From Blastopirellula marina (GTDB lineage: Bacteria; Planctomycetota; Planctomycetia; Pirellulales; Thermoguttaceae): a stretch of DNA of 64,000 nucleotides. The translations under genes and the position numbers were made by a program. Under the pieces are notes generated by a model. It was not told the DNA's origin and ran no database searches. It saw only the letters and a program-made list of their open reading frames with translations. The stretch lies in contig DYLS01000008.1 of NCBI GenBank assembly GCA_020721965.1, positions 1 to 64,000 of the forward strand, read 5' to 3'. Below, piece by piece: positions 18,593-29,895 of the stretch. The number at the start of each line of letters is the position of its first letter. Positions within the stretch are counted from its first letter, which is position 1.

Positions 18593-21488
18593 CATTTACC
18601 CCGCCGAAGGCCAAGCCGATCTCGCCGCCGATCAAATCTGGAACGATGCCCACGACCTGGGGATCATCGGCCCCTGGCGCCTGGCAGCGGCTCGCGGCTA
18701 CTTGATTCAGGGCGACCTTGCGGCGGAACAGGTGGAGCGTCTGGCGGTGGAGCTGTTGGCGGACCCCGTGGTGGAGCGTTTCACGGCGGCGGTGGTGGGC
18801 GATCCCCGCTTGCTCGTTCCCCCGCAAGAGGCCATGACGCCCATCTACGTCCTGCCCAAGCCCGGCGTCATGGACCCGGTCGCGCTCAGCACGCAAGCGG
18901 CCATCCGCGATTTCGGGCAGCAGGCCGAGGCCGTCCGCACGTTCCGCAAGTACTGGGTGGCTGGCCTGGGCGCCGAGGAGCTGGCCAAGCTCTGCGCCAA
19001 AATCCTGGCGAACGACGCCATCGAGCAAGTCGTGCATGGTGGCCTCCCCTTCCAGCGGATCGAACAGGGCGAACCTTACCGCTTTCGGCGCGTCACCGTG
19101 CCCCTGCGCGCGATGGATGACGACGCCCTGATGCGGCTGAGTCGCCAAGGCCAGCTCTTCCTGTCCCTCCCCGAGATGCAAACCATTCGGGACTATTTTC
19201 GCGGATTGGGACGCGATCCCACCGACGTAGAGCTGGAGACGCTGGCCCAAACCTGGAGCGAGCATTGCAGCCATAAGACCTTGGCCGGGCGCATCGACTA
19301 CCGCGACGAAACGCGCCACATCCGCTTCCAAAATATGCTCAAGGAGACGATTTTCGCCGCGACCTTGGAGCTGCGCCGGAGATGGGGCGACGCGGATTGG
19401 TGCGTCAGCGTCTTCGAGGACAATGCCGGGGTCGTCCGTTTCGACGAAAACTACAACGTCGCCTTCAAAGTCGAGACCCACAACCACCCCTCGGCGCTGG
19501 AGCCGTACGGCGGCGCCAACACCGGCATCGGCGGCGTGATTCGCGACCCGATGGGGACGGGCCTGGGCGCCAAGCCAATCTGCAACACGGACGTCTTTTG
19601 CTTTGCCCCCCCCGACATCCCCCTCGACGAGGTCCCAGAGGGCGTGCTGCATCCACGCCGGGTCATGAAGGGCGTGGTGGCAGGTGTGCGGGACTACGGC
19701 AACCGGATGGGCATCCCCACCGTCAACGGCGCCGTGTATTTCGATCGGCGCTACCTTGGCAACCCGCTGGTTTACTGCGGGAACGTGGGACTGCTGCCCT
19801 GCGACAAATCGCGGAAGGAAGCCCGGCCCGGCGATCTGATCGTGGCCTTGGGCGGGCGTACCGGCCGCGATGGCATCCACGGCGCCACCTTCAGTTCCGC
19901 AGAATTGACCAGCGATAGCGAGTCTCTGTCCGGCGGCGCCGTCCAGATCGGCAACGCGATTACCGAAAAGATGCTGCTCGATGTCTTGCTGCAAGCCCGC
20001 GATCGTGGCCTGTATCACGCCGTGACCGACTGCGGGGCGGGCGGCTTTTCTTCCGCGGTGGGCGAAATGGGCGCCGAGATCGGCGCCGAAGTCGAACTGG
20101 ATCGCGTGCCCCTCAAGTACGCGGGCCTGTCCTACTGCGAGATCTGGATTTCCGAGGCCCAAGAGCGCATGGTCCTGGCCGTGCCCGAGGAACACTGGCC
20201 CGACCTGCACGCCCTGTGCGAAGCCGAAGGCGTCGAGGCCACCGTCATCGGACGCTTCGTGCCGACGGGGCGGCTGGTGCTGCACTACCAAGGCCAGGAG
20301 GTGGCGAATCTGGACATGGGCTTCCTGCACGACGGGCGACCGCCGGTGGTCCGCCAGGCCAGCTACACCCCGCCGCCGGAGACTCCGCTGCCTCTGGGAG
20401 GTGCCTCCACCGGCCAAGCCGACCTCACCGCCGATCTGTACGCCGTCCTGGGATCGCCCAACGTGTGCAGCAAGCACTGGATCATCCGCCAGTACGACCA
20501 CGAGGTGCAGGGCGGCAGCGTAATCAAGCCCCTGGTGGGTATCCGCGACGACGGCCCCTCCGACGCGGCGGTCCTGCGGCCGGTCCTGGATTCATATCGC
20601 GGCATCGTCCTGGCGTGCGGCATGAATCCCCGCTACGGCGACCTGGACACCTATTGGATGGCGGCGGCGGCGATCGACGAAGCGGTCCGCAACTGCGTGG
20701 CCGTGGGCGTCGATCCCCGGCGGATCGCCATCCTGGACAACTTCTGCTGGGGCAACATCGACCGGCCCGAGACGCTCGGCTCGCTGGTCCGCGCGGCATT
20801 GGCCTGCCGCGATGTGGCCTTATCCCTGGAGACCCCGTTCGTCAGCGGGAAGGATAGCCTGAACAACGAATTCCGCACCGCTGGCGGCGAATTCATCGCC
20901 ATCCCACCATCCCTGCTGATTTCGGCCCTGGGGCAGATCGACGACGTGCGGCTTTGCGTGACGATGGACTGGAAGCAGCCCGGCAATCCCATTTACCTGG
21001 TGGGCGCAACCGCCGAGGAACTGGGGGGATCGCATTGGAACTTGGTCCGCGGCTTGAGCGGCGGCAAGGTCCCCCGGCACAACGCCGAGGCCGCGCGGCG
21101 CACCTTTACGGCTTTGCACCGCGCGATCGCGGCCGGTTGCGTGGCCGCCTGCCACGACCTGAGCGAGGGAGGGCTGGCCGCGGCCGCCGCCGAAATGGCC
21201 TTCGCGGGAGGGTTCGGGGCCAGCTTGAATCTGGATGCCGTGCCAACCCCGAACCCCGACCTGCCCATCGTCGCCCGCCTCTTCAGCGAGTCGAACAGCC
21301 GCTTTCTCTGTGAAGTGCGGCGCGACCGGGCAGCCGATTTCGAACGCCTGCTGCACGAAATCCCCGTGGCACGTTTGGGTCAGGTCAACGACACATCCAC
21401 GCTGGCCTTCATCAGCGCCCAGCGAGAGGTCGTCCGGGCGGCCATCCAGGATTTGAAGGAGGCCTGGCAGCGCCCCCTGGCCTGGTGA
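18576..21488 (+). CDS. purL: Phosphoribosylformylglycinamidine synthase PurL with N-terminal PurS-like domain
   Basis: N-terminal ~80 aa PurS-like; [51 protein letters not shown]. Confidence 0.94.
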   Translation: MLWEVDIYPAEGQADLAADQIWNDAHDLGIIGPWRLAAARGYLIQGDLAAEQVERLAVELLADPVVERFTAAVVGDPRLLVPPQEAMTPIYVLPKPGVMDPVALSTQAAIRDFGQQAEAVRTFRKYWVAGLGAEELAKLCAKILANDAIEQVVHGGLPFQRIEQGEPYRFRRVTVPLRAMDDDALMRLSRQGQLFLSLPEMQTIRDYFRGLGRDPTDVELETLAQTWSEHCSHKTLAGRIDYRDETRHIRFQNMLKETIFAATLELRRRWGDADWCVSVFEDNAGVVRFDENYNVAFKVETHNHPSALEPYGGANTGIGGVIRDPMGTGLGAKPICNTDVFCFAPPDIPLDEVPEGVLHPRRVMKGVVAGVRDYGNRMGIPTVNGAVYFDRRYLGNPLVYCGNVGLLPCDKSRKEARPGDLIVALGGRTGRDGIHGATFSSAELTSDSESLSGGAVQIGNAITEKMLLDVLLQARDRGLYHAVTDCGAGGFSSAVGEMGAEIGAEVELDRVPLKYAGLSYCEIWISEAQERMVLAVPEEHWPDLHALCEAEGVEATVIGRFVPTGRLVLHYQGQEVANLDMGFLHDGRPPVVRQASYTPPPETPLPLGGASTGQADLTADLYAVLGSPNVCSKHWIIRQYDHEVQGGSVIKPLVGIRDDGPSDAAVLRPVLDSYRGIVLACGMNPRYGDLDTYWMAAAAIDEAVRNCVAVGVDPRRIAILDNFCWGNIDRPETLGSLVRAALACRDVALSLETPFVSGKDSLNNEFRTAGGEFIAIPPSLLISALGQIDDVRLCVTMDWKQPGNPIYLVGATAEELGGSHWNLVRGLSGGKVPRHNAEAARRTFTALHRAIAAGCVAACHDLSEGGLAAAAAEMAFAGGFGASLNLDAVPTPNPDLPIVARLFSESNSRFLCEVRRDRAADFERLLHEIPVARLGQVNDTSTLAFISAQREVVRAAIQDLKEAWQRPLAW

Positions 21489-21568
21489 CGGCGCCGCCAC
21501 TCAAGCGGTGTCCACAGCCGGTCTTCCGCCACCCGGTTTGAGATAATCGAAGCTACGAGATCCAGCCC

Positions 21569-22393
21569 ATGGCAAGTCCCCGAGTTTTCATCCTGCGTGC
21601 GCCCGGCACCAATTGCGACGTAGAAACGGCCTATGCCTTCGAACGGGCGGGGGCGCGAGCCGATCGCGTCCACGTCCGCCGCCTGTTGGAATCGCCGTCC
21701 CTGCTGCGGGAATACCAGATCCTGTGCGTTCCCGGCGGTTTCAGCTATGGCGACGACATCGCGGCGGGGAGAATCCTGGCCTTGCAACTCCGCCAACACC
21801 TCCAGCCCGTGCTCGAAGAGTTTCACGCCGGTGACAAACTGCTCCTGGGTATCTGCAACGGCTTTCAGGTTCTCTTGAAGGCCGGGCTGCTGCTCCCCCC
21901 CGACGAAGACGGAGTGGTACCGGCCACGCTGACTTGGAACGATTCGGGCCGCTACGAAGACCGTTGGATACACTTGCAGACGACGATCGAGCAGCGGCCG
22001 ATCTCATGCCCCTTTCTGGTGGGCATCGAGCGTCTGGAGCTGCCGATCGCACATGCCGAGGGCAAATTCGTGCCGCGAAACGGCGAGACCTTGGCGCGGC
22101 TCGAGGCGGCCGGGCATTTGGTCCTTCGGTACGCGCTACCGGTCGGCACCGACTGCCCGCAGCCTGAACCCGCCACGCACTCGGACGGGCGGCTACCCTT
22201 CCCTTTCAACCCCAACGGATCGGCGGCGAACGTGGCCGGGGTGTGCGACGCCTCGGGCCGAGCGCTCGGCCTCATGCCGCACCCCGAACGGTTCATCGAC
22301 ACGGTGCAATACCCCCGATGGCCCCGCGGCTGGACGCCCGATCCGCCCAGCGGGCTGACGCTCTTCCGCAACGCCGTGCGATACTTCGCCTGA
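21569..22393 (+). CDS. purQ: Phosphoribosylformylglycinamidine synthase, glutamine amidotransferase subunit
   Basis: PRVFILRAPGTNCDVETAYAFE, CVPGGFSYGDDIAAGRI, LGICNGFQVL, GLMPHPERF. Confidence 0.94.
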   Translation: MASPRVFILRAPGTNCDVETAYAFERAGARADRVHVRRLLESPSLLREYQILCVPGGFSYGDDIAAGRILALQLRQHLQPVLEEFHAGDKLLLGICNGFQVLLKAGLLLPPDEDGVVPATLTWNDSGRYEDRWIHLQTTIEQRPISCPFLVGIERLELPIAHAEGKFVPRNGETLARLEAAGHLVLRYALPVGTDCPQPEPATHSDGRLPFPFNPNGSAANVAGVCDASGRALGLMPHPERFIDTVQYPRWPRGWTPDPPSGLTLFRNAVRYFA

Positions 22394-22662
22394 CCTCCCC
22401 CGCGCGAACCCAAAGGCGTCGGGGCGACGGCGAAAACGCTGGCAGTTCACCAGCCAGCGGACGCGACTCAAAAGCAGGAGCACCCCGCGGGCAACAACGA
22501 TTCACAACGAACCAAGTCGTCATAGCGACCCGACAGGTCATCGCGATCCGGCACGTCAAAGCTAGTCAACGCGCCACAGCGGGCCGATAGGCCGAACAGA
22601 GCCGAGACGCGAAACGGAACCAACACGCAAAACGAAGCCGACATGCCATAGGGATCCAAATT

Positions 22663-23058
22663 ATGACCACAGCACCGCACCAGGACGCAACCACGACGCT
22701 AGCGGAGCTTCGCCGCCTGGTTGAGGAATTCGTTTCGGCCCGGGATTGGCACCACTTCCACACACCCAAGAATCTAGCTATGGCCCTGGCGATCGAGGCC
22801 GCCGAACTGATGGAGCACTTTCAATGGCTCACTCCCGAGCAGTCGCGACAGGTGGCGGAGGATCCCACACGCCGCGACGCCGTGGCCGAGGAATTGGCGG
22901 ACGTGCTCTGCTACGGCATCGCGATGGCCAACGAGTTGGGGATCGACATCGCCGCGGCGGTCTTCGCGAAGATGCGCAAGAACGCGGCGAAATACCCGAC
23001 CGAAAAATACCGCGGCTACTTCGGCCCGGACGACCCCGCCCTCCCCGCCAAGGCGTAG
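22663..23058 (+). CDS. MazG-like nucleotide pyrophosphohydrolase
   Basis: HTPKNLAMALAIEAAELMEHFQWL...EELADVLCYGIAMANELGID: ExxE/ExxD motif. Confidence 0.9.
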   Translation: MTTAPHQDATTTLAELRRLVEEFVSARDWHHFHTPKNLAMALAIEAAELMEHFQWLTPEQSRQVAEDPTRRDAVAEELADVLCYGIAMANELGIDIAAAVFAKMRKNAAKYPTEKYRGYFGPDDPALPAKA

Positions 23059-23221
23059 CGGCCGCGCCCACCGGCCGCCGCGTATCCGCTGCGGGCCGCC
23101 GTCCCAGACCGCGAGCACTGCGCCCTACGCCCTACGCCGCCGCCACCGCTCCGGGTATAATGAGAATTTCTATCAAGTTGAGAAACGTTGTTGTGATTCA
23201 GCGACAAGGAGCCATACCAGC

Positions 23222-23884
23222 ATGAGTTCTCCGTCGGATCCCAAGGTCTTTTGGCACGAGCACGCCGTCAGCCGCGAGGAGCGGGAGCAGCTTCACGGGC
23301 ACAAGGGTTGTGTCCTTTGGTTTACGGGTCTGAGCGCTTGCGGCAAGAGCACCGTGGCCAACCTGGTCGATCACCGGCTGCACGCCTTAGGGTGCCATAG
23401 TTTCGTACTGGACGGCGACAACATTCGCCACGGCCTGAACGCCTCGCCCCCCATGCTCAAGGAGCGGCACGGCGAAGAATTTGCCAAGCGGTTCGGCCTG
23501 GGGTTCTCGGCCCAGGATCGCGAGGAGAACATCCGTCGCATCGGGGCGGTGGCCAAGCTCTTCGCGGAGGCGGGCGTGATCGCGATCACGGCCTTCATCA
23601 GCCCGTACCGGATCGACCGCGACCGCGTGCGAGCCTCGATGCGATCCGGCGACTTCATCGAGATCTATATGAACGCCCCCCTGGAAGTGTGCGAGGCACG
23701 CGACCCCAAGGGCCTCTACAAGAAGGCCCGGGCTGGCGAGTTGAAGGGCTTCACCGGGATCGACGATCCTTACGAACCGCCGCTATCCCCGGAGTTGACG
23801 CTGGATGCCGGTAATCGCTCGCCCGAGGAATTGGCCGACGAGGTCGTGGCCTACCTCCGCAAGCAGGGCATCATTTCCTGCTAG
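23222..23884 (+). CDS. cysC: Adenylyl-sulfate kinase
   Basis: GCVLWFTGLSACGKSTVANLVD, LDGDNIRHGLN, FSAQDREENIRRIGAVAKLFAEAG. Confidence 0.95.
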   Translation: MSSPSDPKVFWHEHAVSREEREQLHGHKGCVLWFTGLSACGKSTVANLVDHRLHALGCHSFVLDGDNIRHGLNASPPMLKERHGEEFAKRFGLGFSAQDREENIRRIGAVAKLFAEAGVIAITAFISPYRIDRDRVRASMRSGDFIEIYMNAPLEVCEARDPKGLYKKARAGELKGFTGIDDPYEPPLSPELTLDAGNRSPEELADEVVAYLRKQGIISC

Positions 23885-24055
23885 CGCGAGCGAGCCGCTT
23901 AGCGGCGGCCCCCGGCCCAGTACGCCCCCCGAGCCCGTGTCCGGCCATCGCCACGTTGCAATGGCGTTTGAAGCGGGCGCCCGGGCATGTGCATCGGCAG
24001 GGGCGACGCCCTTGCCCCTAGCAAACGCTGATCAGGCGTGCCATTCGAGCTGGGA

Positions 24056-25270
24056 TCACTCGGTTGGGCGGCAATACGACAGCGCCATCAGACAGTAGGC
24101 CGTCACCAAATTGGGGTCGCCTTCCATCCAGCGGTCGGCCTCGTTGACCCAAGAGCCGTCGGCCCGCTGACGTTTGCGGAGGGCCTCGAACAATTCGGCC
24201 CGCCAGTCGTGCGACCGCCCCGCTGCGTCCACAAACGCCGGCTCGCCCAACACGTGCATCGTCTTGGCGAACGTGTGGTAGTAATAGTACAGTCCCTGCT
24301 GGCCCAGTCCGGGATTGGATTCCAGATCGTAGTGTTTGGCGATCCATTCCTTGGCGGCCTTCACGCGGGGATCGTCGGCAGTCAGCCCGGCATAGATCAT
24401 GCTCTTCAGTCCGGCGTAGGTCATGGAGGCATAGCTGCGGAGTCCCCCGGTCGGGGTCTGGCCGGCCATGCTCTCCCCGTCCGCCGCGGGAGTGTAGTAG
24501 AAGCCGCCGTCGGGATTTTTGGCGGCAAAGGGCGTGGTGTTGTGCTCGGTCTCCAAGTTTTGGCAGCGTGAGACGAAGACCAGGGCCTTTTGAATGGCGG
24601 GGTCGTCCGGCCCTCGGCCGATGCTCCGCAGGGCCTCCACGAGGAAAGCGGTGTTGGAGAGGTCGGGTCTGCGATGCCGCCCGTAGCCCGCCCCACCATA
24701 GGCCGTGTCGGCCAGCGTCTGGTCCTCCGATTCGTCCCACTGGATGCCTTTGACGAATCGCTCCGCCTTTTCGATGACTTGGCGGTAACGTTCCCCATCC
24801 GCCCGATGCAGGCACATCATGGCGATCGAGGTCTCGTAGTTCTTGTAATACGTGCCGGGGAAATAGATTCCGCCGTCGGGCTGGACGTGTTTTTCGAGGA
24901 ACGCCAAACCGGCACGAACGGCGGGATCGTCCGGCGTCTTGCCGTTTTGCAGCAGCGCCGCTACCGCCAGCGCCGTGACGCCGATCCCCATCTCGCCGCT
25001 GAACGAGCCATCGTCGGCCTGGCCTCGCTCCAACAAATAGCTTATGCCGCGATCCACGACCTGCCGATGTGCCGCAGGGTCGGGACCCCAGCGGGTCGTC
25101 ACGCCGTCCGGCTCCGCAGAACCAGCGATCCGGCAAACCACGAACAGGCACGTCGCCGCCAGGGCTGCGGCCGCAACACGCAAACGCCTGGATGGCACGA
25201 AAAACGAAGCGTATATCCCGCCGTCGGACATGCTTCCTTCTCCCGCGATTTCACCTGCTGAAAGGAACAC
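24056..25270 (-). CDS. Prenyltransferase/squalene oxidase-repeat (terpene cyclase-like) secreted protein
   Basis: Repeated QxDGS/G motifs (ADDGSFSGEMGIGVTALAVAALL, PDGGIYFPG, RADGSWVNE). Confidence 0.75.
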   Translation of the reverse strand: MFLSAGEIAGEGSMSDGGIYASFFVPSRRLRVAAAALAATCLFVVCRIAGSAEPDGVTTRWGPDPAAHRQVVDRGISYLLERGQADDGSFSGEMGIGVTALAVAALLQNGKTPDDPAVRAGLAFLEKHVQPDGGIYFPGTYYKNYETSIAMMCLHRADGERYRQVIEKAERFVKGIQWDESEDQTLADTAYGGAGYGRHRRPDLSNTAFLVEALRSIGRGPDDPAIQKALVFVSRCQNLETEHNTTPFAAKNPDGGFYYTPAADGESMAGQTPTGGLRSYASMTYAGLKSMIYAGLTADDPRVKAAKEWIAKHYDLESNPGLGQQGLYYYYHTFAKTMHVLGEPAFVDAAGRSHDWRAELFEALRKRQRADGSWVNEADRWMEGDPNLVTAYCLMALSYCRPTE

Positions 25271-25704
25271 GTTTTACAACTTACAATTCCCGGATACGAC
25301 CTTCGCACCCATGCCCCGTGGGAATCGCCAGGTTTAAGCCGGACCGGACCCGAACTTGACGGGAATGGTCACCCAACCACAAGAGGCAACCGGGCCCGTG
25401 GGGGAGGTGCGTCCCGCACCGCCTTGCCGGAGTGCAAGTCTCATTCCGATCCGCCTGGGCGACGGGTAATTTCGCATTCACCGCGGACCCGTGCCCCAAA
25501 AGGCCGTGCCCCGATCGCCTGTCGCCCCAGACAAAGCGAACACGCCCCGGCACCCACCAAGGGTCGCCGGTCCCTGATGTCACATTTGTGCGCCTCGTGT
25601 TGAATTATACGACACGGCGGACCCGACGCATCGTGGGCGTATTGGTACACGCTTTTTGCACTGCCCATTCCACCACCAGCTTACGCTGGTGGCTCGCCCA
25701 GCAT

Positions 25705-25783
25705 TTCCACCGCCAGCTTACGCTGGTGGCTCGTGGCGAGACTCCTGCGCAACATGAGCCTCGGGCGTCAGCCCGAGGTGGAA
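25705..25783. repeat. REPIN-like composite element; single hairpin A at 25673-25692
   Basis: TTCCACCGCCAGCTTACGCTGGTGGCTCGTGGCGAGACTCCTGCGCAACATGAGCCTCGGGCGTCAGCCCGAGGTGGAA: terminal inverted repeats TTCCACC/GGTGGAA. Confidence 0.9.
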
Positions 25784-25900
25784 TCGCCACCGCGCCGCCC
25801 AAATCGCTCACAACCCACGCATTGAACGTGCGCACCGTTTCACAGCATCGCCACCGCCATTACCACCGCCAGCTTACGCTGGTGGCTCACCCAGCAACCC

Positions 25901-25973
25901 CACCACCAGCTTACGCTGGTGGCTCGTGGCGCGACTCCTGCGCAACATGAGCCTCGGGCGTCAGCCCGAGGTG
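25901..25973. repeat. REPIN-like composite element; single hairpin A immediately before (about 25864-25885)
   Basis: CACCACCAGCTTACGCTGGTGGCTCGTGGCGCGACTCCTGCGCAACATGAGCCTCGGGCGTCAGCCCGAGGTG. Confidence 0.9.
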
Positions 25974-26254
25974 CATACCCCGCCGAACACCGAAACGCAA
26001 AGATCGCCATGTCGGAAGTGGTTGCCACATCGAAACGGGGTGGAGGCAATCGCAGGACCGCGCCGTTCAAACCGCTGGCACGGCAGTCTATACTCAAGAG
26101 AAGGGCGGATTACGGCGACCCCAATGGTCCCCACAGAATCCATGCGCGCAGGATGAAGCCGCGGCGCGGCCACGGCGGTTCGTTGCGGGGCGGATTCGGC
26201 CTGGGCGGCACCCAGACCGCCATCATCGTGTTCGGAAGACGAGCAGAGGCTGGA

Positions 26255-27808
26255 ATGATCAACGAGAAACACGCCATTCCGGCGATCGGGATCGACCTCG
26301 GGACGACTTATTCCGTGATCGCCTGGATCGACGCCCAGGGGAGGCCGGAGACAATCCCCAACGCAGAGGGTGAACGGCTGACGCCGAGCGTGGTATATTT
26401 CGACGGTGAGGAGGCGGTGGTAGGCCGGGAAGCCGTCAAGGCATTCTCCTTGGACCCCAACCAGGCGGCGGAATGCTCCAAGCGCGATGTCGGCTCCCGC
26501 ATTTATCACAAGACGCTTCAAGGGAAACACTATCCGCCGGAGGTGATTGAAGCCTTCATCCTCAACAAGCTTCGCCGCGATGCCATCTCGCACCTGGGCG
26601 ACTTCTCCCGCGTGGTCATCACGGTACCCGCCTATTTCGACGAGGTGCGACGGAAGGCCACGCAGGACGCGGGCTACATGGCGGGCCTGGAAGTCATCGA
26701 CATCATCAACGAGCCGGTGGCGGCGGCATTGGCGTCGGCCCACGAGTCCGGTTATTTGGACCGCCCAGGCCCCCAGAATCGCCCCCAACGCATCCTGGTC
26801 TATGACCTGGGCGGTGGGACATTCGACGTGACGGTGATGGAGGTCCGCGGCCGGGAATACATCACGCTGGCCATCGACGGGGACGTGCGGCTGGGCGGCT
26901 GGGACTGGGATCAGCGCCTGGTGGATCTGGCGGCCGAGGTCTTCATCCGGCAGCATGGTATCGATCCTCGTGAGGATTCCCGCGGCTGGGGTAAACTGTG
27001 GCGGGAGTGCGAAGAGGCCAAGCGGAGCCTTTCGGCACGGCAGCGCGTGCTGGTGCCCTTCGAGTACCGCGGCCAGTCGGCTGAGATCGAGCTGACCCGC
27101 CCCTCCTTCGAAGAGGCCACCCAGGACCTGCTGGATCGAACCCGTTTTACCACCGTGCAGGCCGTCAAAGCCGCTGGCTTGCACTGGCAAGAGATCGACC
27201 ACGTCCTGTTGGTGGGCGGGTCGAGTCGCATGCCGATGGTCCGTACCATGTTGCAGGAGGTGTCGGGCAAGGAACCAGAGGCCGTGGTAGCCACCGACGA
27301 GGCGGTAGCTTGGGGCGCCGCCTTGCACGCCAAGCGACGCATCGACAAAGCCCGGGGAAATCCCACCAGCTTTCGCGTGCACAACGTCAACTCGCACAGC
27401 TTGGGTGTCGTTGGCCGGGACCCCCTGACCAACCGCCGCCGGGTAGGTGTGGTCATTCCCCGGAATACCCGGCTCCCCGTCTCCGCGAAACGGCGATTCC
27501 GCACCTCCCAGGCCGGACAACGGTCGATCCTCGTCGAGATCGTGGAAGGCGAGAGCGTCTTTCCCGAGGACTGCTCCGCGATCGGCAAGGTTACCGCGAC
27601 CAACTTGCCCCCCCATTTGCCCGCCAAGTCCCTGGTGGAGGTGGTGTTTCATTATCAAGCCAACGGGCGACTCCACGTCAAGGTTGCCGTCCCGGACACG
27701 ACGGCCGAGGTCACCGGCGAGTTCAGCCGCGAAACCGGCTTGCCCAAGGAACATTTGGATGGGTGGCGAAAATATATCAGCGGCAAAGACCCGAAGGACT
27801 ATCGCTAA
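26255..27808 (+). CDS. Hsp70/DnaK-like chaperone, short form (517 aa)
   Basis: AIGIDLGTTYSVIAWID, VVITVPAYFDEVRRKATQDAG, LVYDLGGGTFDVTVMEV, HVLLVGGSSRMPMV. Confidence 0.93.
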   Translation: MINEKHAIPAIGIDLGTTYSVIAWIDAQGRPETIPNAEGERLTPSVVYFDGEEAVVGREAVKAFSLDPNQAAECSKRDVGSRIYHKTLQGKHYPPEVIEAFILNKLRRDAISHLGDFSRVVITVPAYFDEVRRKATQDAGYMAGLEVIDIINEPVAAALASAHESGYLDRPGPQNRPQRILVYDLGGGTFDVTVMEVRGREYITLAIDGDVRLGGWDWDQRLVDLAAEVFIRQHGIDPREDSRGWGKLWRECEEAKRSLSARQRVLVPFEYRGQSAEIELTRPSFEEATQDLLDRTRFTTVQAVKAAGLHWQEIDHVLLVGGSSRMPMVRTMLQEVSGKEPEAVVATDEAVAWGAALHAKRRIDKARGNPTSFRVHNVNSHSLGVVGRDPLTNRRRVGVVIPRNTRLPVSAKRRFRTSQAGQRSILVEIVEGESVFPEDCSAIGKVTATNLPPHLPAKSLVEVVFHYQANGRLHVKVAVPDTTAEVTGEFSRETGLPKEHLDGWRKYISGKDPKDYR

Positions 27809-27964
27809 GCCGGGAGCCGTGGAGATCCGCCATCATCGGCAGCACCGCGACGAACAGTCGGCGACGGCGGCGGCCAGGCCCTTTGGCGGTTTCCCGGCCA
27901 CGTGCCACCCGCGCAGGCTGCCGATGGTTTGTTCCCACCCCTGACCGATGAGCCCGAATGACTC

Positions 27965-28456
27965 GTGATCCGCATCCTGGTCCTGCTTTTGATCGTCCCC
28001 TTTGTGGAGCTGGTCTTGCTCCTGTGGCTGGCGGATCACGCCGGTTGGCTGACGACGCTGGGAATCATCGTGGGAACCGCGATCCTGGGGATGTTCGAGA
28101 TCCGCCGTGGGGGAATTCGTTGCTGGCGGCGTATCGAAGATTCCATCGATCGCGGCGAATTACCGACGGAACCGCTGCTCGATGGGCTGCTGATCTTGAT
28201 TAGCGGCGTGCTGCTTATGACGCCCGGCTTGATTACCGACGCGATCGGATTCGTGCTTTTGTTCCCCCCCACCCGGGCCTGGATTCGAGCTGGTCTCCGG
28301 CGCCGGCTGGCGCGGCGCCTGCACGTCTCGATCGAGGGAATGTCCGACTCGGCTAGCAGCTCCACCGCCTGCGACGACTGGCCTGGCGCGGCCCCGGAGC
28401 CGCGGCTGGGTGCCCAAGACGACGTGATCGACGTAGAATTCAGAGACGCAGAGTGA
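27965..28456 (+). CDS. fxsA: FxsA family membrane protein
   Basis: PFVELVLLLWLADHAGWLTTLGIIVGTAILGMFEIRRGG, DGLLILISGVLLMTPGLITDAIGFVLLFPPTR. Confidence 0.88.
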   Translation: MIRILVLLLIVPFVELVLLLWLADHAGWLTTLGIIVGTAILGMFEIRRGGIRCWRRIEDSIDRGELPTEPLLDGLLILISGVLLMTPGLITDAIGFVLLFPPTRAWIRAGLRRRLARRLHVSIEGMSDSASSSTACDDWPGAAPEPRLGAQDDVIDVEFRDAE

Positions 28457-28698
28457 CGGCGTTGCCAAGGCGTGTGGGGCGCAAGCCGCCAAGCACGCAT
28501 CGCGCTGCCCGGCAACCGCTTTGTGTCACAATCAGCGCGGCACGGCACGCCGGCCTGCCGCCGAAAACGTCCGAAAACGTCACACGTGCGTCTCATGGGT
28601 AAGGTACCCGAATCGGCAAGGTGCCCGAATTTGCAGGGCTTATTCGTAGGGCGTAACCATTTCGCAAGAACTCCCGGCCTTCGATCCGCGAGGATATC

Positions 28699-29841
28699 AT
28701 GGCATCTCATATTGTGCACGAAACCCCCTTTGCCCCGTATCGGCAACTGTCAGCGGAAGAGCTGACCCACCGCATCCGGCAGATAAAAGACCAACTGGGA
28801 GAGCGGCTGCTGATACTGGGCCATCACTACCAGCGTGACGAGGTAGTGGAATTGGCCGATTTGCGGGGCGACAGCTACCGTCTGAGCGCCTTGGCCGCCG
28901 CCAACGAGACGTGTCGCGCGATCGTCTTTTGCGGCGTCCACTTCATGGCAGAGACGGCCGACATCCTAGCCAACCGGCCGGAGCGTTTGGCCCGGCGAGA
29001 TGGCCAGCGGATTCCCGTCGTCTTGCCCGATCTCTCCGCCGGCTGCTCCATGGCCGACATGGCGGAGATCGCCCAGGTGGAGGACTGCTGGTATCAGCTC
29101 TCGGAAGTGGCGGGGGAGGACACGATTGTGCCCGTCACGTATGTCAACTCCTCCGCGGCGATCAAGGGCTTTTGCGGGCGTCATGGGGGCATCGTCTGCA
29201 CCTCGGCCAATGCCGATGCGGCATTGCGCTGGGCCTTGGCACGCGGCCAAAAGGTCCTCTTCTTTCCCGACCAACACCTGGGGCGGAACACGGCGTTGAA
29301 GCTGGGCATCCCCTTGGAGCGGATGCAGGTCTGGGACCCGCACGCCCCCGAATGGGGTGGCAGCGACCCGGACGCCCTCCAACGCGCCACGATCGTCCTT
29401 TGGAAAGGTCATTGCAGCGTGCATCAGATGTTCCTGCCGGAACACGTGGACTACTTTCGGCGGGAATACCCCGGCATCAAGATCCTCGTGCACCCCGAGT
29501 GCATGATGGAGGTGGTGGCCCAGGCTGACGAAATCGGCTCGACCGGCCGCATCATCCGCCTGGTGAACGAGGCCCCGCCTGGGACCCACTGGGCCATTGG
29601 CACCGAACTGCACCTGGTCCATCGCCTCAAGCAAGAACACCCCGAGCAGGAAATCTATTTCCTATCGCCGGTGGTGTGCATGTGCTCCACGATGTACCGC
29701 ATCGATCTGCCCCATTTGTGCTGGGCGTTAGAGAACCTGGCGGAGGGCACCCCGGTGAACGTCATCCGCGTGGACGACCCCACCGCGGCCGATGCATTGG
29801 TGGCCCTGGAGCGGATGTTGGAATTGTCGGGCGGAGGATGA
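28699..29841 (+). CDS. nadA: Quinolinate synthase
   Basis: LILGHHYQRDEVVELADLRGDSYRLS, VTYVNSSAAIKGFCG, VLFFPDQHLGRNTA, VHPECMMEVV. Confidence 0.95.
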   Translation: MASHIVHETPFAPYRQLSAEELTHRIRQIKDQLGERLLILGHHYQRDEVVELADLRGDSYRLSALAAANETCRAIVFCGVHFMAETADILANRPERLARRDGQRIPVVLPDLSAGCSMADMAEIAQVEDCWYQLSEVAGEDTIVPVTYVNSSAAIKGFCGRHGGIVCTSANADAALRWALARGQKVLFFPDQHLGRNTALKLGIPLERMQVWDPHAPEWGGSDPDALQRATIVLWKGHCSVHQMFLPEHVDYFRREYPGIKILVHPECMMEVVAQADEIGSTGRIIRLVNEAPPGTHWAIGTELHLVHRLKQEHPEQEIYFLSPVVCMCSTMYRIDLPHLCWALENLAEGTPVNVIRVDDPTAADALVALERMLELSGGG

Positions 29842-29895
29842 TCGTCCCGCCGAGAAGAAGGGGCTTTTGCGCGGGGGAGTACCCACGCCCCGGAG

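Noticed and set aside
18045-20501. 818-aa minus-strand ORF antisense to tyrA/purL
   Set aside because: Lies opposite clearly conserved genes; a long shadow ORF is expected in high-GC DNA and its translation shows no recognisable motifs
25961-27754. 597-aa minus-strand ORF antisense to the Hsp70-like gene
   Set aside because: Shadow ORF of a conserved plus-strand gene in high-GC sequence
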